A DNA stretch of 64,000 nt, from the NCBI RefSeq assembly GCF_001636055.1, contig NZ_CP011789.1, positions 2,728,001 to 2,792,000 of the forward strand, read 5' to 3'. Below, piece by piece: positions 16,758-25,760 of the stretch (position 1 is the stretch's first letter; each line of letters starts with the position of its first letter). The DNA is from Pseudomonas putida (lineage in GTDB: Bacteria > Pseudomonadota > Gammaproteobacteria > Pseudomonadales > Pseudomonadaceae). Position numbers and translations under genes: made by a program. Below the pieces are notes generated by a model. The model did not search any database and had not been told where the DNA came from. It was given only the letters and a program-made list of their open reading frames with translations.

Positions 16758-17756
16758 ATGCCACGCCCCGGACCGCGCAACTTGCTCACCGACATCCCTG
16801 GCCTGCTGGTCGGCCACGCCCTCGATGAGCGTGTCGCCACTGGCGTCACGGTGATCCGTACCGAACGCCCATGGACGGCGAGCGTCGATATTCGGGGTGG
16901 CGGCCCGGGTGGGCGTGAAACCGCGGCGCTGGAACCGGAAAACATGGTGGGGCAGTTGCATGCCCTGGTGTTTGCCGGCGGCTCGGTGTTCGGGCTGGGC
17001 GCGGCGGACGGGGTGGCTGCCGCTTTGTCTGCGCAGGGTGTGGGCTTGCATCTGAAGGCCGGCGCACCGGCCATTCCCATCGTGCCAGCCGCCGTGCTGC
17101 ATGACCTGGCCAATGGCGGCGACAAGCGCTGGGGGATGGAGCCGCCTTACCGGCGGCTGGGGATCGAGGCGTTGGGCAACTGCACCGCCGATTTCGCCCT
17201 TGGCGCGGCGGGCGCCGGGCGTGGAGCGATGGCAGGTGTGCTCCAGGGTGGCCTGGGTTCGGCATCGCTGGACCTGGGCGATGGCGTGATGGTCGCGGCG
17301 CTGGTGGTGGCCAACCCTATCGGTTCGGTGTACATGCCCGATGGCGAAACCTTCTGGGCCTGGCCGTGGGAAATCGATGGCGAGGCCGGTGGTGTTCGCC
17401 CTCGCGCTGATCAGGATTGCAGCGACCCGATGCCCGAACTGTCACGGCTGGACTCGATGGGGCGTCTTCAGGCTGGGGCGAATACCACGCTGGTGGTGAT
17501 CGCCAGCACTGCACGGATGAGCACTGCCGAGTGCAAGCGTGTGGCGATCATGGGGCAGGATGGCATTGCCATGGCGGTGCGTCCGGCGCACCTGCCATTC
17601 GATGGCGACACCGTGTTCGCCCTGGCCAGCGGCGAGGTCGAATTGAGCAGTGGGGCGCGGCGGCAGGTGGATGTCGGCCGCATCGGCGCGGCGGCGGCCA
17701 GTTGCGTGGCCCGCGCAATCGCCCGGGGGGTGTACGAGGCGCGGCGCGCGCGGTAG
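16758..17756 (+). CDS. P1 family peptidase (DmpA-like N-terminal nucleophile aminopeptidase)
   Basis: 332-residue member of the DmpA/BapA fold, self-processing aminopeptidases and amidases that release N-terminal D- or L-residues or beta-peptides. The processing site is visible as A-N-T-T (N242/T243) in LQAGANTTLVVIAS, with T243 as the expected nucleophile. VGHALDERVATGVTVI and AGGSVFGLGAADGVAAAL are other family blocks. No signal peptide is seen, so it should be cytoplasmic. It is transcribed alone from its own sigma-54 promoter and converges on the TPR gene. Confidence 0.87.
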   Translation: MPRPGPRNLLTDIPGLLVGHALDERVATGVTVIRTERPWTASVDIRGGGPGGRETAALEPENMVGQLHALVFAGGSVFGLGAADGVAAALSAQGVGLHLKAGAPAIPIVPAAVLHDLANGGDKRWGMEPPYRRLGIEALGNCTADFALGAAGAGRGAMAGVLQGGLGSASLDLGDGVMVAALVVANPIGSVYMPDGETFWAWPWEIDGEAGGVRPRADQDCSDPMPELSRLDSMGRLQAGANTTLVVIASTARMSTAECKRVAIMGQDGIAMAVRPAHLPFDGDTVFALASGEVELSSGARRQVDVGRIGAAAASCVARAIARGVYEARRAR

Positions 17757-17762
17757 AGGCAG

Positions 17763-17781
17763 ACACCGGCGTTGCCGGTGT
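17763..17781. terminator. Hairpin between convergent P1 peptidase and TPR genes
   Basis: Perfect 8-bp stem ACACCGGC / GCCGGTGT with a 3-base loop, 6 bases past the peptidase stop and 27 bases past the TPR stop on the other strand. There is no T tract, so it may act with Rho or as a 3'-end stabiliser. Confidence 0.5.
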
Positions 17782-17808
17782 TCGCGGAGCATGCTTGCCG
17801 TCGCCCGG

Positions 17809-19173
17809 CTAGCGCCCGAGCACCTCCTCGACGCGCGCCACCGCAGCCTGCGCCAGCCCTGGCAGCCCCAAGGCTCGATACACCCGCGCCAGCGCTCGAT
17901 TGGTCGGTACGTCCAGCCCGTCGTAGCGCCGTCGCAGTTCCAGCACCTGCTGCGCCCCGGCCCAATCCTGCGCCCCCAGCCGCGCGTCCAGCTCGATCTG
18001 GGCAAACAGATCCCGCTGGGCATGGCTCCCACCAATCTCGTTCAGCCGTGGCAGGGCCACGCCAAGCCGCGCCAACGCCAGCGTATGTTCGCCACGGGCA
18101 TGGGCCAGCAAACCCTCGGCCAGCGGCACTGTCACCTCGGCCCAGACCGCCCGGCTGAACGGCGGTGCCTCGCGTGCGCGTTCGCGCAGTGCCTGCAGCA
18201 GCCTTTGTGCCTCGGGCTTGTCGGCGCGCGCCAGCCCATACAGGTATTGCACACTCAGAAACGGCTGCACCGTGTCGTCGTGGCGCTGTTGCAGGTAGGG
18301 CGCCAACGCTTGCCAGCGCTCGCCCACGTCGACGCCCGCCAGTTCCAGCCGGGCCAGCAACGACACGGCGCCGACCTGGTCCTGCGAGTAGGCGGGCAGC
18401 ACACCCCACACATGCCGGTCATAGATCTCCAGCACCCGCGCCTGGTCGCCACGCCCGAGGTAGAACAGCGCCAGGTGCCACCAGTTGTGGGTGTACATGA
18501 ACGAATTGAGCCCTTGCCAATGTGGGCTGGCGCGCTCAAGAAAGGCGATACCTTCCTCGATTCGCCCCTGGGTCAGCATCACATGGGCCAGCGCATGCTG
18601 CGCCCAGGGTTCGTCGTGCTGCAGTGCCAGGGCCTGGCGTGCGCTGGCCTCGGCTTCCTCGAGCAAATGACACTGCTCGTAGGCGAAGGCCAGCATGCCG
18701 TGGCTCTGGGCGACATCCCCGCAGCCATCGACCGCCTTGAGCGCGATGCGCAGCAAGGCCGGCCAGTTACCGCGATTGAACTGCACATACTGGTTGAGCT
18801 TGGCTGCGAACAGGTCGCGTGGGTAGTGCTCGAGCAGGGTTTCGCTGAGCTGCAGCACCTGGTCCAGGTCCTCGTCCATCCAGGCCTGCAGCAGCGCCAG
18901 GTACAACGCCGCCCGCGGATGCGGTGCGTTCACCCGAGCGGCGACCTGCCGATAGCGCTCGGCCAGGGCCGGGCTTTCGGGCGATTCGCTGAACATCAGC
19001 AGGATGCCGGCCAGGGCATTGCTCAGCGCTGATTCGGGGTGGCGCTCGGCGCTGGCGAGGATGGCTTCGGCGCGCGGGTGGTAGCCGAGAAAGCCACCGA
19101 TGAAATCGTCCAGCGCCTTGCGGGCCTGGGGGTGTTCGGTATCGAGAGGGTTGCCGAGGTAGTCCTGTGACAT
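17809..19173 (-). CDS. Tetratricopeptide repeat protein, TTC38-like
   Basis: 454-residue all-helical protein with repeated TPR-like units (for example ALLRIALKAVDGCGDVAQSHGMLAFAYEQ, LEEAEASARQALALQ, and MYTHNWWHLALFYLGRGDQARVLEIYD, each spread over about 34 residues). The HNWWHLAL motif is typical of the TTC38 group, whose function is unknown. No signal peptide. The ATG at 19173 lies about 28 bases from the predicted sigma-54 transcript start. Its membership of this regulon suggests a role in the island's metabolism, perhaps as an assembly or storage factor; that is inference. Confidence 0.75.
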   Translation of the reverse strand: MSQDYLGNPLDTEHPQARKALDDFIGGFLGYHPRAEAILASAERHPESALSNALAGILLMFSESPESPALAERYRQVAARVNAPHPRAALYLALLQAWMDEDLDQVLQLSETLLEHYPRDLFAAKLNQYVQFNRGNWPALLRIALKAVDGCGDVAQSHGMLAFAYEQCHLLEEAEASARQALALQHDEPWAQHALAHVMLTQGRIEEGIAFLERASPHWQGLNSFMYTHNWWHLALFYLGRGDQARVLEIYDRHVWGVLPAYSQDQVGAVSLLARLELAGVDVGERWQALAPYLQQRHDDTVQPFLSVQYLYGLARADKPEAQRLLQALRERAREAPPFSRAVWAEVTVPLAEGLLAHARGEHTLALARLGVALPRLNEIGGSHAQRDLFAQIELDARLGAQDWAGAQQVLELRRRYDGLDVPTNRALARVYRALGLPGLAQAAVARVEEVLGR

Positions 19174-19212
19174 GGGGCGAGTGTCCGTTGGATTGTCGAT
19201 CTGACAAGCAGG

Positions 19213-19227
19213 GCAAGGGCTGTGCCA
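19213..19227 (-). promoter_or_regulatory. Sigma-54 promoter for the TPR gene
   Basis: Minus strand reads TGGCAC-AGCCC-TTGC, identical over 15 bases to the TonB receptor promoter at 16549-16563. It is 40 bases upstream of the TPR ATG. Confidence 0.8.
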
Positions 19228-19403
19228 GTTGGCTTGCGCGCACATCATGCGCGGTGCGGCGCGGCTGGACGCAGCCGTGGAAAGCGATGCATCGCCGGGC
19301 ACACTGTTGCTTTTTCCACACTCACGCCGCGCGCTGTGGATTTTTCATCAGTGAAGTTGCGTCACGAGCCCCTGCGGCGCCTGTGCGCAGGCGTTGCGCG
19401 CAG

Positions 19404-19418
19404 TGGCACACCCCTTGC
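19404..19418 (+). promoter_or_regulatory. Sigma-54 promoter for the ABC transporter operon
   Basis: TGGCAC-ACCCC-TTGC followed by A, a full match to the -24/-12 consensus, differing from the P1 peptidase promoter only in the spacer. The predicted start is about 44 bases before the ATG at 19474. Confidence 0.82.
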
Positions 19419-19473
19419 AAAAATGCCTGGCAGAGGGGCCTGTGCCCCGTGCAATTATCGCCAAGGAGTCCGC

Positions 19474-21090
19474 ATGCCCCATCAAGCCCACCGCCGTTCG
19501 CCTCACCCCGGGCCGCTGCGTCTTGCCCTGAAACGCCTGGGCCTGCTGGCCGGTGCCGCGCTTCTTGCCGCCAGCGTCCATGCCGCGCCGCGCGACGGTG
19601 GCGTGCTGAACCTGATCGCCCAACCTGAGCCGCCGTCGCTGATGCACGGGGTGGTCACCCACGTTTCCACCCAGTACGTCAGCGGCAAGATCCTGCAAGG
19701 GTTGTTGACCTTCGACACCACGCTCAAGCCCCAACCGGTATTGGCGCGTAGCTGGAGCGTTACGCCGGATGGCCTGACCTACCGCTTCACGCTGCAACCC
19801 GATGTGCACTGGCATGATGGCCAACCCTTCACGGCGGCCGATGTGAAGTTCAGCTTTGGCACCTTCTACCCGGAAGTCGACAAGCGCGTCGGCAGCGTGT
19901 TCGCCGAGTACGTCGACAGCATCGACGCCAGTGATCCGCAACAGGTGGTCTTTCATCTGAAGAAGCCTTTCGCTCCGTTCCTTTCGTTGCTCGGCAGCGG
20001 CCTGCGCCCGGTGGTGCCCGAGCACCTGTATGCCGGCACCGACTTTCGCAGCAACCCTTATAACCTCAAGCCCGTGGGCACCGGGCCCTTCGTGTTCCAG
20101 GAGTGGAAGCGAGGCGCCTACATCAAGCTGGTGAAAAACCCCGACTACTGGAAAAAGGGCCTGCCGCACCTGGATGCCATCGTCTTCCACGTGATCCCCG
20201 ATGGCTCATCGCGCGCGGCCGCTTTCGAGCGCGATGACGTGCAGGTGCTGCGCAGCGGCGATGCCGACTATGCCGACCTCAAACGTCTCGCAGCGTTACC
20301 GGGGGTACACGCCTCCGAGCAGGGCTGGGAGCTGTATTCGGGCCTGGCCTTCCTGCAGTTCAACACGCGCAAAGCGCCACTGGACAACCCCAAGGTGCGC
20401 CAGGCGATCCTCTATGCCTTGAACCGCCCGTTCATCGTCGACAACATTTTCTTCGGTGCCGGCAAGGTCGCGCCGGGCGCCTTCGCTTCGAGTTCGCCTT
20501 ACCACGACCCGCAACTGCCGCAGTACGGCTACGACCTTGCCAAGGCCAAGGCGCTGATCGCCGAGTCCGGGGTGGATGTGGGCGCCGTGCGGATCCGCCT
20601 GCTCAACGGCGAGAAGGGCGGGGCCTGGGAACGGCTTGCCGAATACACCCGTCAGGCCTTGCAGCCGCTGGGCTTCAAGGTGCAAGTGGTGACCTCCGAT
20701 GCGGCCACCTGGTTCCAGCGTGTCAGCGATTGGGACTTCGACCTGACCTACAATTTCATTTTCCAGATCGGCGATCCCTATCTGGTCAATGCCTACCTGT
20801 ACCGCTCCGACTACATCGTCAAGACGTCGCCCTTCGCCAACGTCGGCGGCTACCGCAATGCCGATGCCGACCGCTTGTGGAATCAGGTCGCCGATACGCC
20901 CGAGGGCGCGGAGCGCACCCGCCTGTACAGCCAGCTCGAGCACTTGCTCAACGACGAGCTGCCGGTCGCGCCGATCTTCGAGATGCGCTACCCGACGCTG
21001 TTCCACAGCCAGGTGAAGAACCTGCTGCAGACGGCCACCAGCCTCAACGAAGACTATGAGAGCGTCTACCTGGACGCCCCGGCGCCATGA
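19474..21090 (+). CDS. ABC transporter substrate-binding protein, peptide/nickel (Opp/Dpp) type
   Basis: 538-residue periplasmic binding protein of SBP family 5. A twin-basic n-region and hydrophobic core form the signal peptide (cleavage after SVHAA, about residue 38). Family blocks include PVLARSWSVTPDGLTYRFTL, HWHDGQPFTAADVKFSF, YNLKPVGTGPFVFQEW and a C-terminal APIFEMRYPTLFH. The ATG at 19474 is preceded by AAGGAG; the frame is open to 19222, but upstream residues lack a signal peptide. Fifth-family proteins bind peptides, opines or glutathione-like molecules; the ligand here is not readable. First gene of a tightly overlapping six-gene operon. Confidence 0.9.
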   Translation: MPHQAHRRSPHPGPLRLALKRLGLLAGAALLAASVHAAPRDGGVLNLIAQPEPPSLMHGVVTHVSTQYVSGKILQGLLTFDTTLKPQPVLARSWSVTPDGLTYRFTLQPDVHWHDGQPFTAADVKFSFGTFYPEVDKRVGSVFAEYVDSIDASDPQQVVFHLKKPFAPFLSLLGSGLRPVVPEHLYAGTDFRSNPYNLKPVGTGPFVFQEWKRGAYIKLVKNPDYWKKGLPHLDAIVFHVIPDGSSRAAAFERDDVQVLRSGDADYADLKRLAALPGVHASEQGWELYSGLAFLQFNTRKAPLDNPKVRQAILYALNRPFIVDNIFFGAGKVAPGAFASSSPYHDPQLPQYGYDLAKAKALIAESGVDVGAVRIRLLNGEKGGAWERLAEYTRQALQPLGFKVQVVTSDAATWFQRVSDWDFDLTYNFIFQIGDPYLVNAYLYRSDYIVKTSPFANVGGYRNADADRLWNQVADTPEGAERTRLYSQLEHLLNDELPVAPIFEMRYPTLFHSQVKNLLQTATSLNEDYESVYLDAPAP

Positions 21091-22079
21091 GCGGGTTGAG
21101 GTCTTTCGGTGGGCGCCTGGGGCGTGCGCTGCTGATGATCCTTGGGGTGCTGGTATTGAGCTTTCTGCTGGTGCGCCTGGCGCCTGGCGACCCGGCATTG
21201 CTGATGGCCGGCGAGGCCGGGATCGACGATGTCGAGTACGTTGCCAAGCTGCGCAGCGACATGGGCCTGGACCAGCCACTGCCACAGCAGTTGTGGCGTT
21301 ACCTGGGCCAGGTGGCGCATCTGGACCTGGGTTATTCCTACCGCAACCAGGCACCGGTGTGGGACCTGCTCGCCGAGCGCCTGCCCGCCACCCTGAGCCT
21401 GATGGGCGCTGCGTTTCTCGTCTCGTCGGTGCTCGGGGTCGGCCTGGGCGCGCTGGCAGCGTTCAACCGCCAGCGCCGACCCTGGCTGGACGGGCTGATC
21501 GCCAATGGTGCGTTGCTGTTGTTCGCCACGCCGCCGTTCTGGCTGGCGATGCTGCTGATCCTGTTGTTCTCGGTCCACCTCGACTGGCTGCCGGCGTTCG
21601 GCATGCAGACCGTTGCCCGCGACCTGCACGGCGTCGCCTGGCTGGCGGACCGGCTGCGTCACCTGGTGCTGCCATGCCTGTCGCTGAGCTTTCTGTTCCT
21701 CGCCCTCTACGTGCACCTGACCCGCGCGTCCACCCTTGAAGCACTGCGCCAGGAGCATGTCTATACGGCGCGCGCCAAGGGCCTGCATCCGGCGCGCATC
21801 GTCTTCGCCCATGTGCTGCGCAACGCGCTGCTGCCGGTGGTGACCTTCGCCGGGCTGCAACTGGGGCAACTGGCAAGCGGCGCCTTGCTGATCGAGGTGG
21901 TGTATTCCTGGCCGGGCATTGGCCGCCTGATGTACGACGCCCTGTCCCAGCGCGACTATGGCGTGCTGCTGGGCGGCTTTCTGCTGATCTCGATCCTGGT
22001 GGTCGGCTTCAACCTGCTCACTGACCTGGCCTGCCGTCTGCTCGACCCGCGGATCGCAGCAGGGGGGGCAGCACGATGA
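21087..22079 (+). CDS. ABC transporter permease, Opp/Dpp B type
   Basis: 330-residue inner-membrane permease with about six transmembrane segments. The N-terminal FLLVRLAPGDPA is the DppB/OppB signature, and the EAA loop (ALRQEHVYTARAKGLHPARIVFAHVLRNALLP) contacts the ATPase. Its ATG overlaps the preceding stop as ATGA. Confidence 0.92.
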   Translation: MSGLRSFGGRLGRALLMILGVLVLSFLLVRLAPGDPALLMAGEAGIDDVEYVAKLRSDMGLDQPLPQQLWRYLGQVAHLDLGYSYRNQAPVWDLLAERLPATLSLMGAAFLVSSVLGVGLGALAAFNRQRRPWLDGLIANGALLLFATPPFWLAMLLILLFSVHLDWLPAFGMQTVARDLHGVAWLADRLRHLVLPCLSLSFLFLALYVHLTRASTLEALRQEHVYTARAKGLHPARIVFAHVLRNALLPVVTFAGLQLGQLASGALLIEVVYSWPGIGRLMYDALSQRDYGVLLGGFLLISILVVGFNLLTDLACRLLDPRIAAGGAAR

Positions 22080-22924
22080 GGGATTCAAGCGTGTGGCAAC
22101 GTTTTCTCGGGCAACCCGCGGCACTGGCTGGCGCGGTGTTCCTGCTGCTGTTGGGGCTGCTGGCCTTGGCCGCGCCCTGGATCGGCCAGGGGTCTCCCTG
22201 GGAAATGAACACCACGCCGATGCTCGCGCCCTTCACGCAAGCCCAGCACTGGTTGGGCAGCGACCTGCTGGGGCGCGACCTGGCCACGGGGCTGCTGTAT
22301 GGCGCCCGGGTGTCACTGGCGGTGGGGGCGCTGGCGAGCCTGGCCACGTTGCTTGTCGGCTTGCTGGTCGGTGCACTCGCGGGTTACTTCGGCGGTTGGC
22401 TGGATGCGCTGTTGATGCGCGTGGCCGAGTTCTTCCAGATCATTCCGCAGTTGGTGCTGGCGGTGATCCTGGTGGCGGTACTGGAGCCGTCGCTGGGCAC
22501 CATCGTGCTGGCCATCGCCCTGGTCGCCTGGCCGGGTGTGGCGCGTCTGGTGCGCAGCGAATTCCTCAGCCTGCGCCAGCGTGAGTTCGTCCAGGCTGCG
22601 CGGGTGCTGGGGCAGTCGCCGCTGGCGATCGTGTTCCGGCAGATCCTGCCCAATGCCCTGGCGCCGCTGCTGGTGACGCTCAGCTTCGTCATGGCCACGG
22701 CGATTCTCACCGAGGCGGCGTTGGCGTTTCTCGGCCTGGGCGATCCAGAGGCGATGAGCTGGGGCTACATGATCAACGCCTCGCGTGGTGTATTGCGCGA
22801 GGCCTGGTGGATGAGCCTGTTGCCGGGGCTGGCGATCCTGCTCAGCGTGCTGGCGGTCAACCGCGTCGGTGAAGGCCTGCGTATCGCATTCGAACCTGCC
22901 CGCCGAACAGGAGTGTCGTCATGA
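22076..22924 (+). CDS. ABC transporter permease, Opp/Dpp C type
   Basis: 282-residue permease, second half of the membrane channel. HWLGSDLLGRDLATGLLYGARVSL is the typical OppC/DppC block, and the EAA loop reads REFVQAARVLGQSPLAIVFRQILPNALAP. ATGA overlap with the upstream permease (22076-22079) and with the ATPase downstream (22921-22924). Confidence 0.92.
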   Translation: MRDSSVWQRFLGQPAALAGAVFLLLLGLLALAAPWIGQGSPWEMNTTPMLAPFTQAQHWLGSDLLGRDLATGLLYGARVSLAVGALASLATLLVGLLVGALAGYFGGWLDALLMRVAEFFQIIPQLVLAVILVAVLEPSLGTIVLAIALVAWPGVARLVRSEFLSLRQREFVQAARVLGQSPLAIVFRQILPNALAPLLVTLSFVMATAILTEAALAFLGLGDPEAMSWGYMINASRGVLREAWWMSLLPGLAILLSVLAVNRVGEGLRIAFEPARRTGVSS

Positions 22925-24540
22925 GCCAGCCGATCCTGCTCGATATCGAGCACCTGCGTATCGCACTGCCAGCAGGCGGCGATCGCAGCCATGCGCTTCA
23001 CGACCTGTCGTTGCAGGTGCGCGAAGGCGAGTGCCTGTGCGTGGTAGGCGAGTCCGGCTCGGGCAAGTCGATGCTGGCCAAGGCCCTGCTGCGCCTGCTG
23101 CCGACGCCTTTGCAGGTGGAGCAGGGCGCGCTGCGCTGGCGCGGTGATGACCTTGCCAAACTGGACGATGCGGCCATGCGCGCGCTGCGCGGGCGCGACA
23201 TCAGCATGGTCTTCCAGGAGCCGATGAGTGCACTCAACCCGCTGCTCGGCGTGGGCCGACAGATCGACGAGACACTCCAGGCCCACGGCATGAAGAACGC
23301 TGCCCAGCGTCGCGCGCGGGTTTTCGAGCTGCTGGGCTATGTGGGGCTGCCCGATCCCGAGCGCTTGCGTCATGCCTACCCCTTCGAGTTGTCTGGCGGG
23401 CAGCGCCAGCGAGTGGTGATTGCCATGGCCCTGGCGTTCGCGCCGAAGCTGCTGATCGCCGATGAGCCGACCTCGGCGCTGGATGTGACCACGCAACGGC
23501 AGATCCTCGACCTGCTGCGCCGCATCCAGCACGAGCACGGCATGGCCATGCTGTTCATCACCCACGACTTTGCCGTGGTCGAGGCCATCGCCGATCGCGT
23601 GCTGGTGCTGCAGCAGGGCCATGTGGTGGAACAAGGCAGCAGTACCCAGGTGCTGAGCGCGCCGCAGCAGCGTTATACCCGACAACTGATCGCTGCCGCC
23701 GGTGCCGTGCCGGCCCATCCACGGCCGCCGTTGGGGCAAGGGGCGCTGGCGTTGCAGGCACGACAACTGGAAAAACACTTCAGCCGCCGCATCGGCTGGT
23801 GGGGCCGACGCACGACCCAGGCGTTGGCGGGTGTCGACCTGCAATTGGGCGAGGGCGAAACCCTGGGGATCGTCGGCGAGTCCGGTTCGGGCAAGTCGAC
23901 CCTGGGCCGCTGCCTGGTGCGCCTGCTGCGCAGCGATGCTGGCTGCCTGCAGTGGCACGGACGTGATGTGACAGGGTTGCCCGAGGCGCAGCTACGGCCT
24001 TTGCGTGGCCAGGTGCAGATGATCTTCCAGGATCCCTTCGCCTCGCTCAATCCACGCCAGCGTATCGGCACGCAATTGATGACCGGGCCGTTGGCCCAGG
24101 GGCGCAGCCAGGCAGAGGCGGCGCAGAAGGCGCGCGAAGTGTTGGCCCTGGTCGGGCTGCCGGCCACCGCGCTGGCACGCTACCCCGATGAATTCTCCGG
24201 TGGTCAGCGCCAGCGTATCGGCATTGCCCGGGCGCTGGCGGTGGAACCAAAGGTGCTGATTGCCGATGAGTGTGTGTCGGCACTCGATGCGCTGATCCAG
24301 GTGCAGATCATCGAACTGCTCGAAGACCTGCAGCGGCGCCTGAAGCTGAGCATCGTCTTCATCACCCACGACCTGCGGGTGGCGGCGCGGCTGTGCGACC
24401 GCATCGCGGTGATGCAGGCTGGCCAGGTGGTGGAGCAGGGCGCGACCCGCAACTTGCTCGAACGGCCGGCGCATCCCTACACGCGCAGGCTGTTGCAGGA
24501 CTTCGCGGTGCAGGCGCCAGTGGCCGAGGCCACCCCATGA
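22921..24540 (+). CDS. ABC transporter ATP-binding protein, two fused nucleotide-binding domains
   Basis: 539-residue fusion of OppD- and OppF-like ATPases, as in GsiA and YejF. Domain 1 has Walker A GESGSGKS (43-50), signature [15 protein letters not shown] and Walker [13 protein letters not shown]. Domain 2 has Walker A GESGSGKS near 317, signature [15 protein letters not shown] and Walker [12 protein letters not shown], where the usual P of DEP is C. Both should hydrolyse ATP to drive import. Coupled by ATGA overlaps on both sides. Confidence 0.92.
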   Translation: MSQPILLDIEHLRIALPAGGDRSHALHDLSLQVREGECLCVVGESGSGKSMLAKALLRLLPTPLQVEQGALRWRGDDLAKLDDAAMRALRGRDISMVFQEPMSALNPLLGVGRQIDETLQAHGMKNAAQRRARVFELLGYVGLPDPERLRHAYPFELSGGQRQRVVIAMALAFAPKLLIADEPTSALDVTTQRQILDLLRRIQHEHGMAMLFITHDFAVVEAIADRVLVLQQGHVVEQGSSTQVLSAPQQRYTRQLIAAAGAVPAHPRPPLGQGALALQARQLEKHFSRRIGWWGRRTTQALAGVDLQLGEGETLGIVGESGSGKSTLGRCLVRLLRSDAGCLQWHGRDVTGLPEAQLRPLRGQVQMIFQDPFASLNPRQRIGTQLMTGPLAQGRSQAEAAQKAREVLALVGLPATALARYPDEFSGGQRQRIGIARALAVEPKVLIADECVSALDALIQVQIIELLEDLQRRLKLSIVFITHDLRVAARLCDRIAVMQAGQVVEQGATRNLLERPAHPYTRRLLQDFAVQAPVAEATP

Positions 24541-25760
24541 GCCGGCGGATGATGAGCCTGAACGCCTTCCTCATGGCCACCGGACACCATGTCGCGGGCT
24601 GGCGTCACCCTGATGCCCAGGCCGATGGCGGGTTGGACTTTGCCCATTACAGGCAGTTGGCACGTACCGCCGAGCGCGGCTGCTTCGATGCCCTGTTCCT
24701 CTCCGACACCCTGGCCATGCTGCCCGGCGATCGCGAGGCGTTGAGCCGCATGGCACGCACCGAGCATTTCGAGCCGCTGACCCTGCTGGCAGCGCTGGCA
24801 GCAGTCACCGAGCGCATCGGCCTGGTAGCGACGGTGACCACCTCCTACAACCAGGTCGAGACCCTGGCGCAGGCCTTCACTTCGCTCGAGGCCTTGAGTG
24901 GACAGCGCAGCGGCTGGAACCTGGTGACTTCGAGCAATGCCCAGGAAGCGTTCAACTTCGGGCGTGACGGGCACTTCGAACACGCCCGGCGCTATGAGCT
25001 GGCCCGGCGTTTTCTCGAACAGTTGCAGCGTCATTGGGCGAGCGCTGGGGTGACGCCCGTGCAAGTACTGGCCGGTGCTTCACGGGCGGGGTGCGAGCTG
25101 GCGGCAGCCCATGCCGAGGTGGTGTTCACCGCACAGCCGGAACTGGCAGGTGCCCAGCGTTTCTATCGCGAACTCAAGGCGCTGCTACCGCGCTTCGGGC
25201 GAAGTGCCGAGCAGATGAAAATCATGCCGGGGGTGCTGCCGATCGTGGCCGACTCGCGCGCCGAAGCCCAGGCGTTGTTCGAGCAGTTGCAGGCACTGGT
25301 GCAGCCTGAAGTCGGCTTGTCGTTGCTGGCCGATATTGCCGGGGGTGTCGATCTTTCGGCGTATCCTCTCGACGGGCCGTTGCCGGATCTGCCGGGCACC
25401 GAGTCCGGCGTCAGCCGCCGTGAGCTGTTGATCCGCGTGGCCCGTGAGGAGCGGCTAAGCATCCGTCAACTGTACTTGCGCATGGCCGCAGCACGTGGCC
25501 ATCTGGTGCTGGTGGGTGACGCCCGGCAGATTGCCGACCAGATGGAGCAATGGTTTACCGAGGGCGCCGCAGATGGTTTCAATGTGATGCCGGCGTATCT
25601 GCCCGATGCCCTGGGGGCCTTCGTCGACAAGGTGGTACCTGAGCTGCAGCGCCGAGGGCTGTTCCGGCGTGCCTATCAGGGGAGCACCTTGCGCGACCAC
25701 CTGGGCTTGGCCCGTCCCGATTCATTTGCCTGTAAGGAGGCCCTAGGTGCCCATGGCTGA
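24537..25760 (+). CDS. NtaA/SnaA-like FMNH2-dependent monooxygenase, short form
   Basis: 407-residue paralogue of the monooxygenase at 12561. Shared blocks are ATGHHVAGWRHPDAQ, EHFEPLTLLAALAAVTERIGL, SGQRSGWNLVTS, VLAGASRAG and FNVMPAYLPDALGAFVDKVVPELQRRGLF. About 40 residues are missing between the RFLEQLQRHW helix and VQVLAGAS, the stretch that in the longer paralogue carries DPDKLHTLNHKGAHFSVRGP. That loop lies near the active site in this family, so its substrate may differ. ATG overlaps the ATPase stop (ATGA). Confidence 0.85.
   Translation: MSRRMMSLNAFLMATGHHVAGWRHPDAQADGGLDFAHYRQLARTAERGCFDALFLSDTLAMLPGDREALSRMARTEHFEPLTLLAALAAVTERIGLVATVTTSYNQVETLAQAFTSLEALSGQRSGWNLVTSSNAQEAFNFGRDGHFEHARRYELARRFLEQLQRHWASAGVTPVQVLAGASRAGCELAAAHAEVVFTAQPELAGAQRFYRELKALLPRFGRSAEQMKIMPGVLPIVADSRAEAQALFEQLQALVQPEVGLSLLADIAGGVDLSAYPLDGPLPDLPGTESGVSRRELLIRVAREERLSIRQLYLRMAAARGHLVLVGDARQIADQMEQWFTEGAADGFNVMPAYLPDALGAFVDKVVPELQRRGLFRRAYQGSTLRDHLGLARPDSFACKEALGAHG

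Larger units (their letters stand above)
19174..19473. other. Divergent control region with two further sigma-54 promoters
   Basis: 300 bases between the TPR gene and the ABC operon, with one sigma-54 promoter facing each way (19213-19227 minus, 19404-19418 plus). The middle contains TTTTTCATCAGTG (19341-19353) and an inverted AAAAAGCAACAGTG (19302-19315 on the minus strand), similar to the T5...CAGTG stretches at 16621 and 16652. No coding sequence is supported. Confidence 0.65.
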
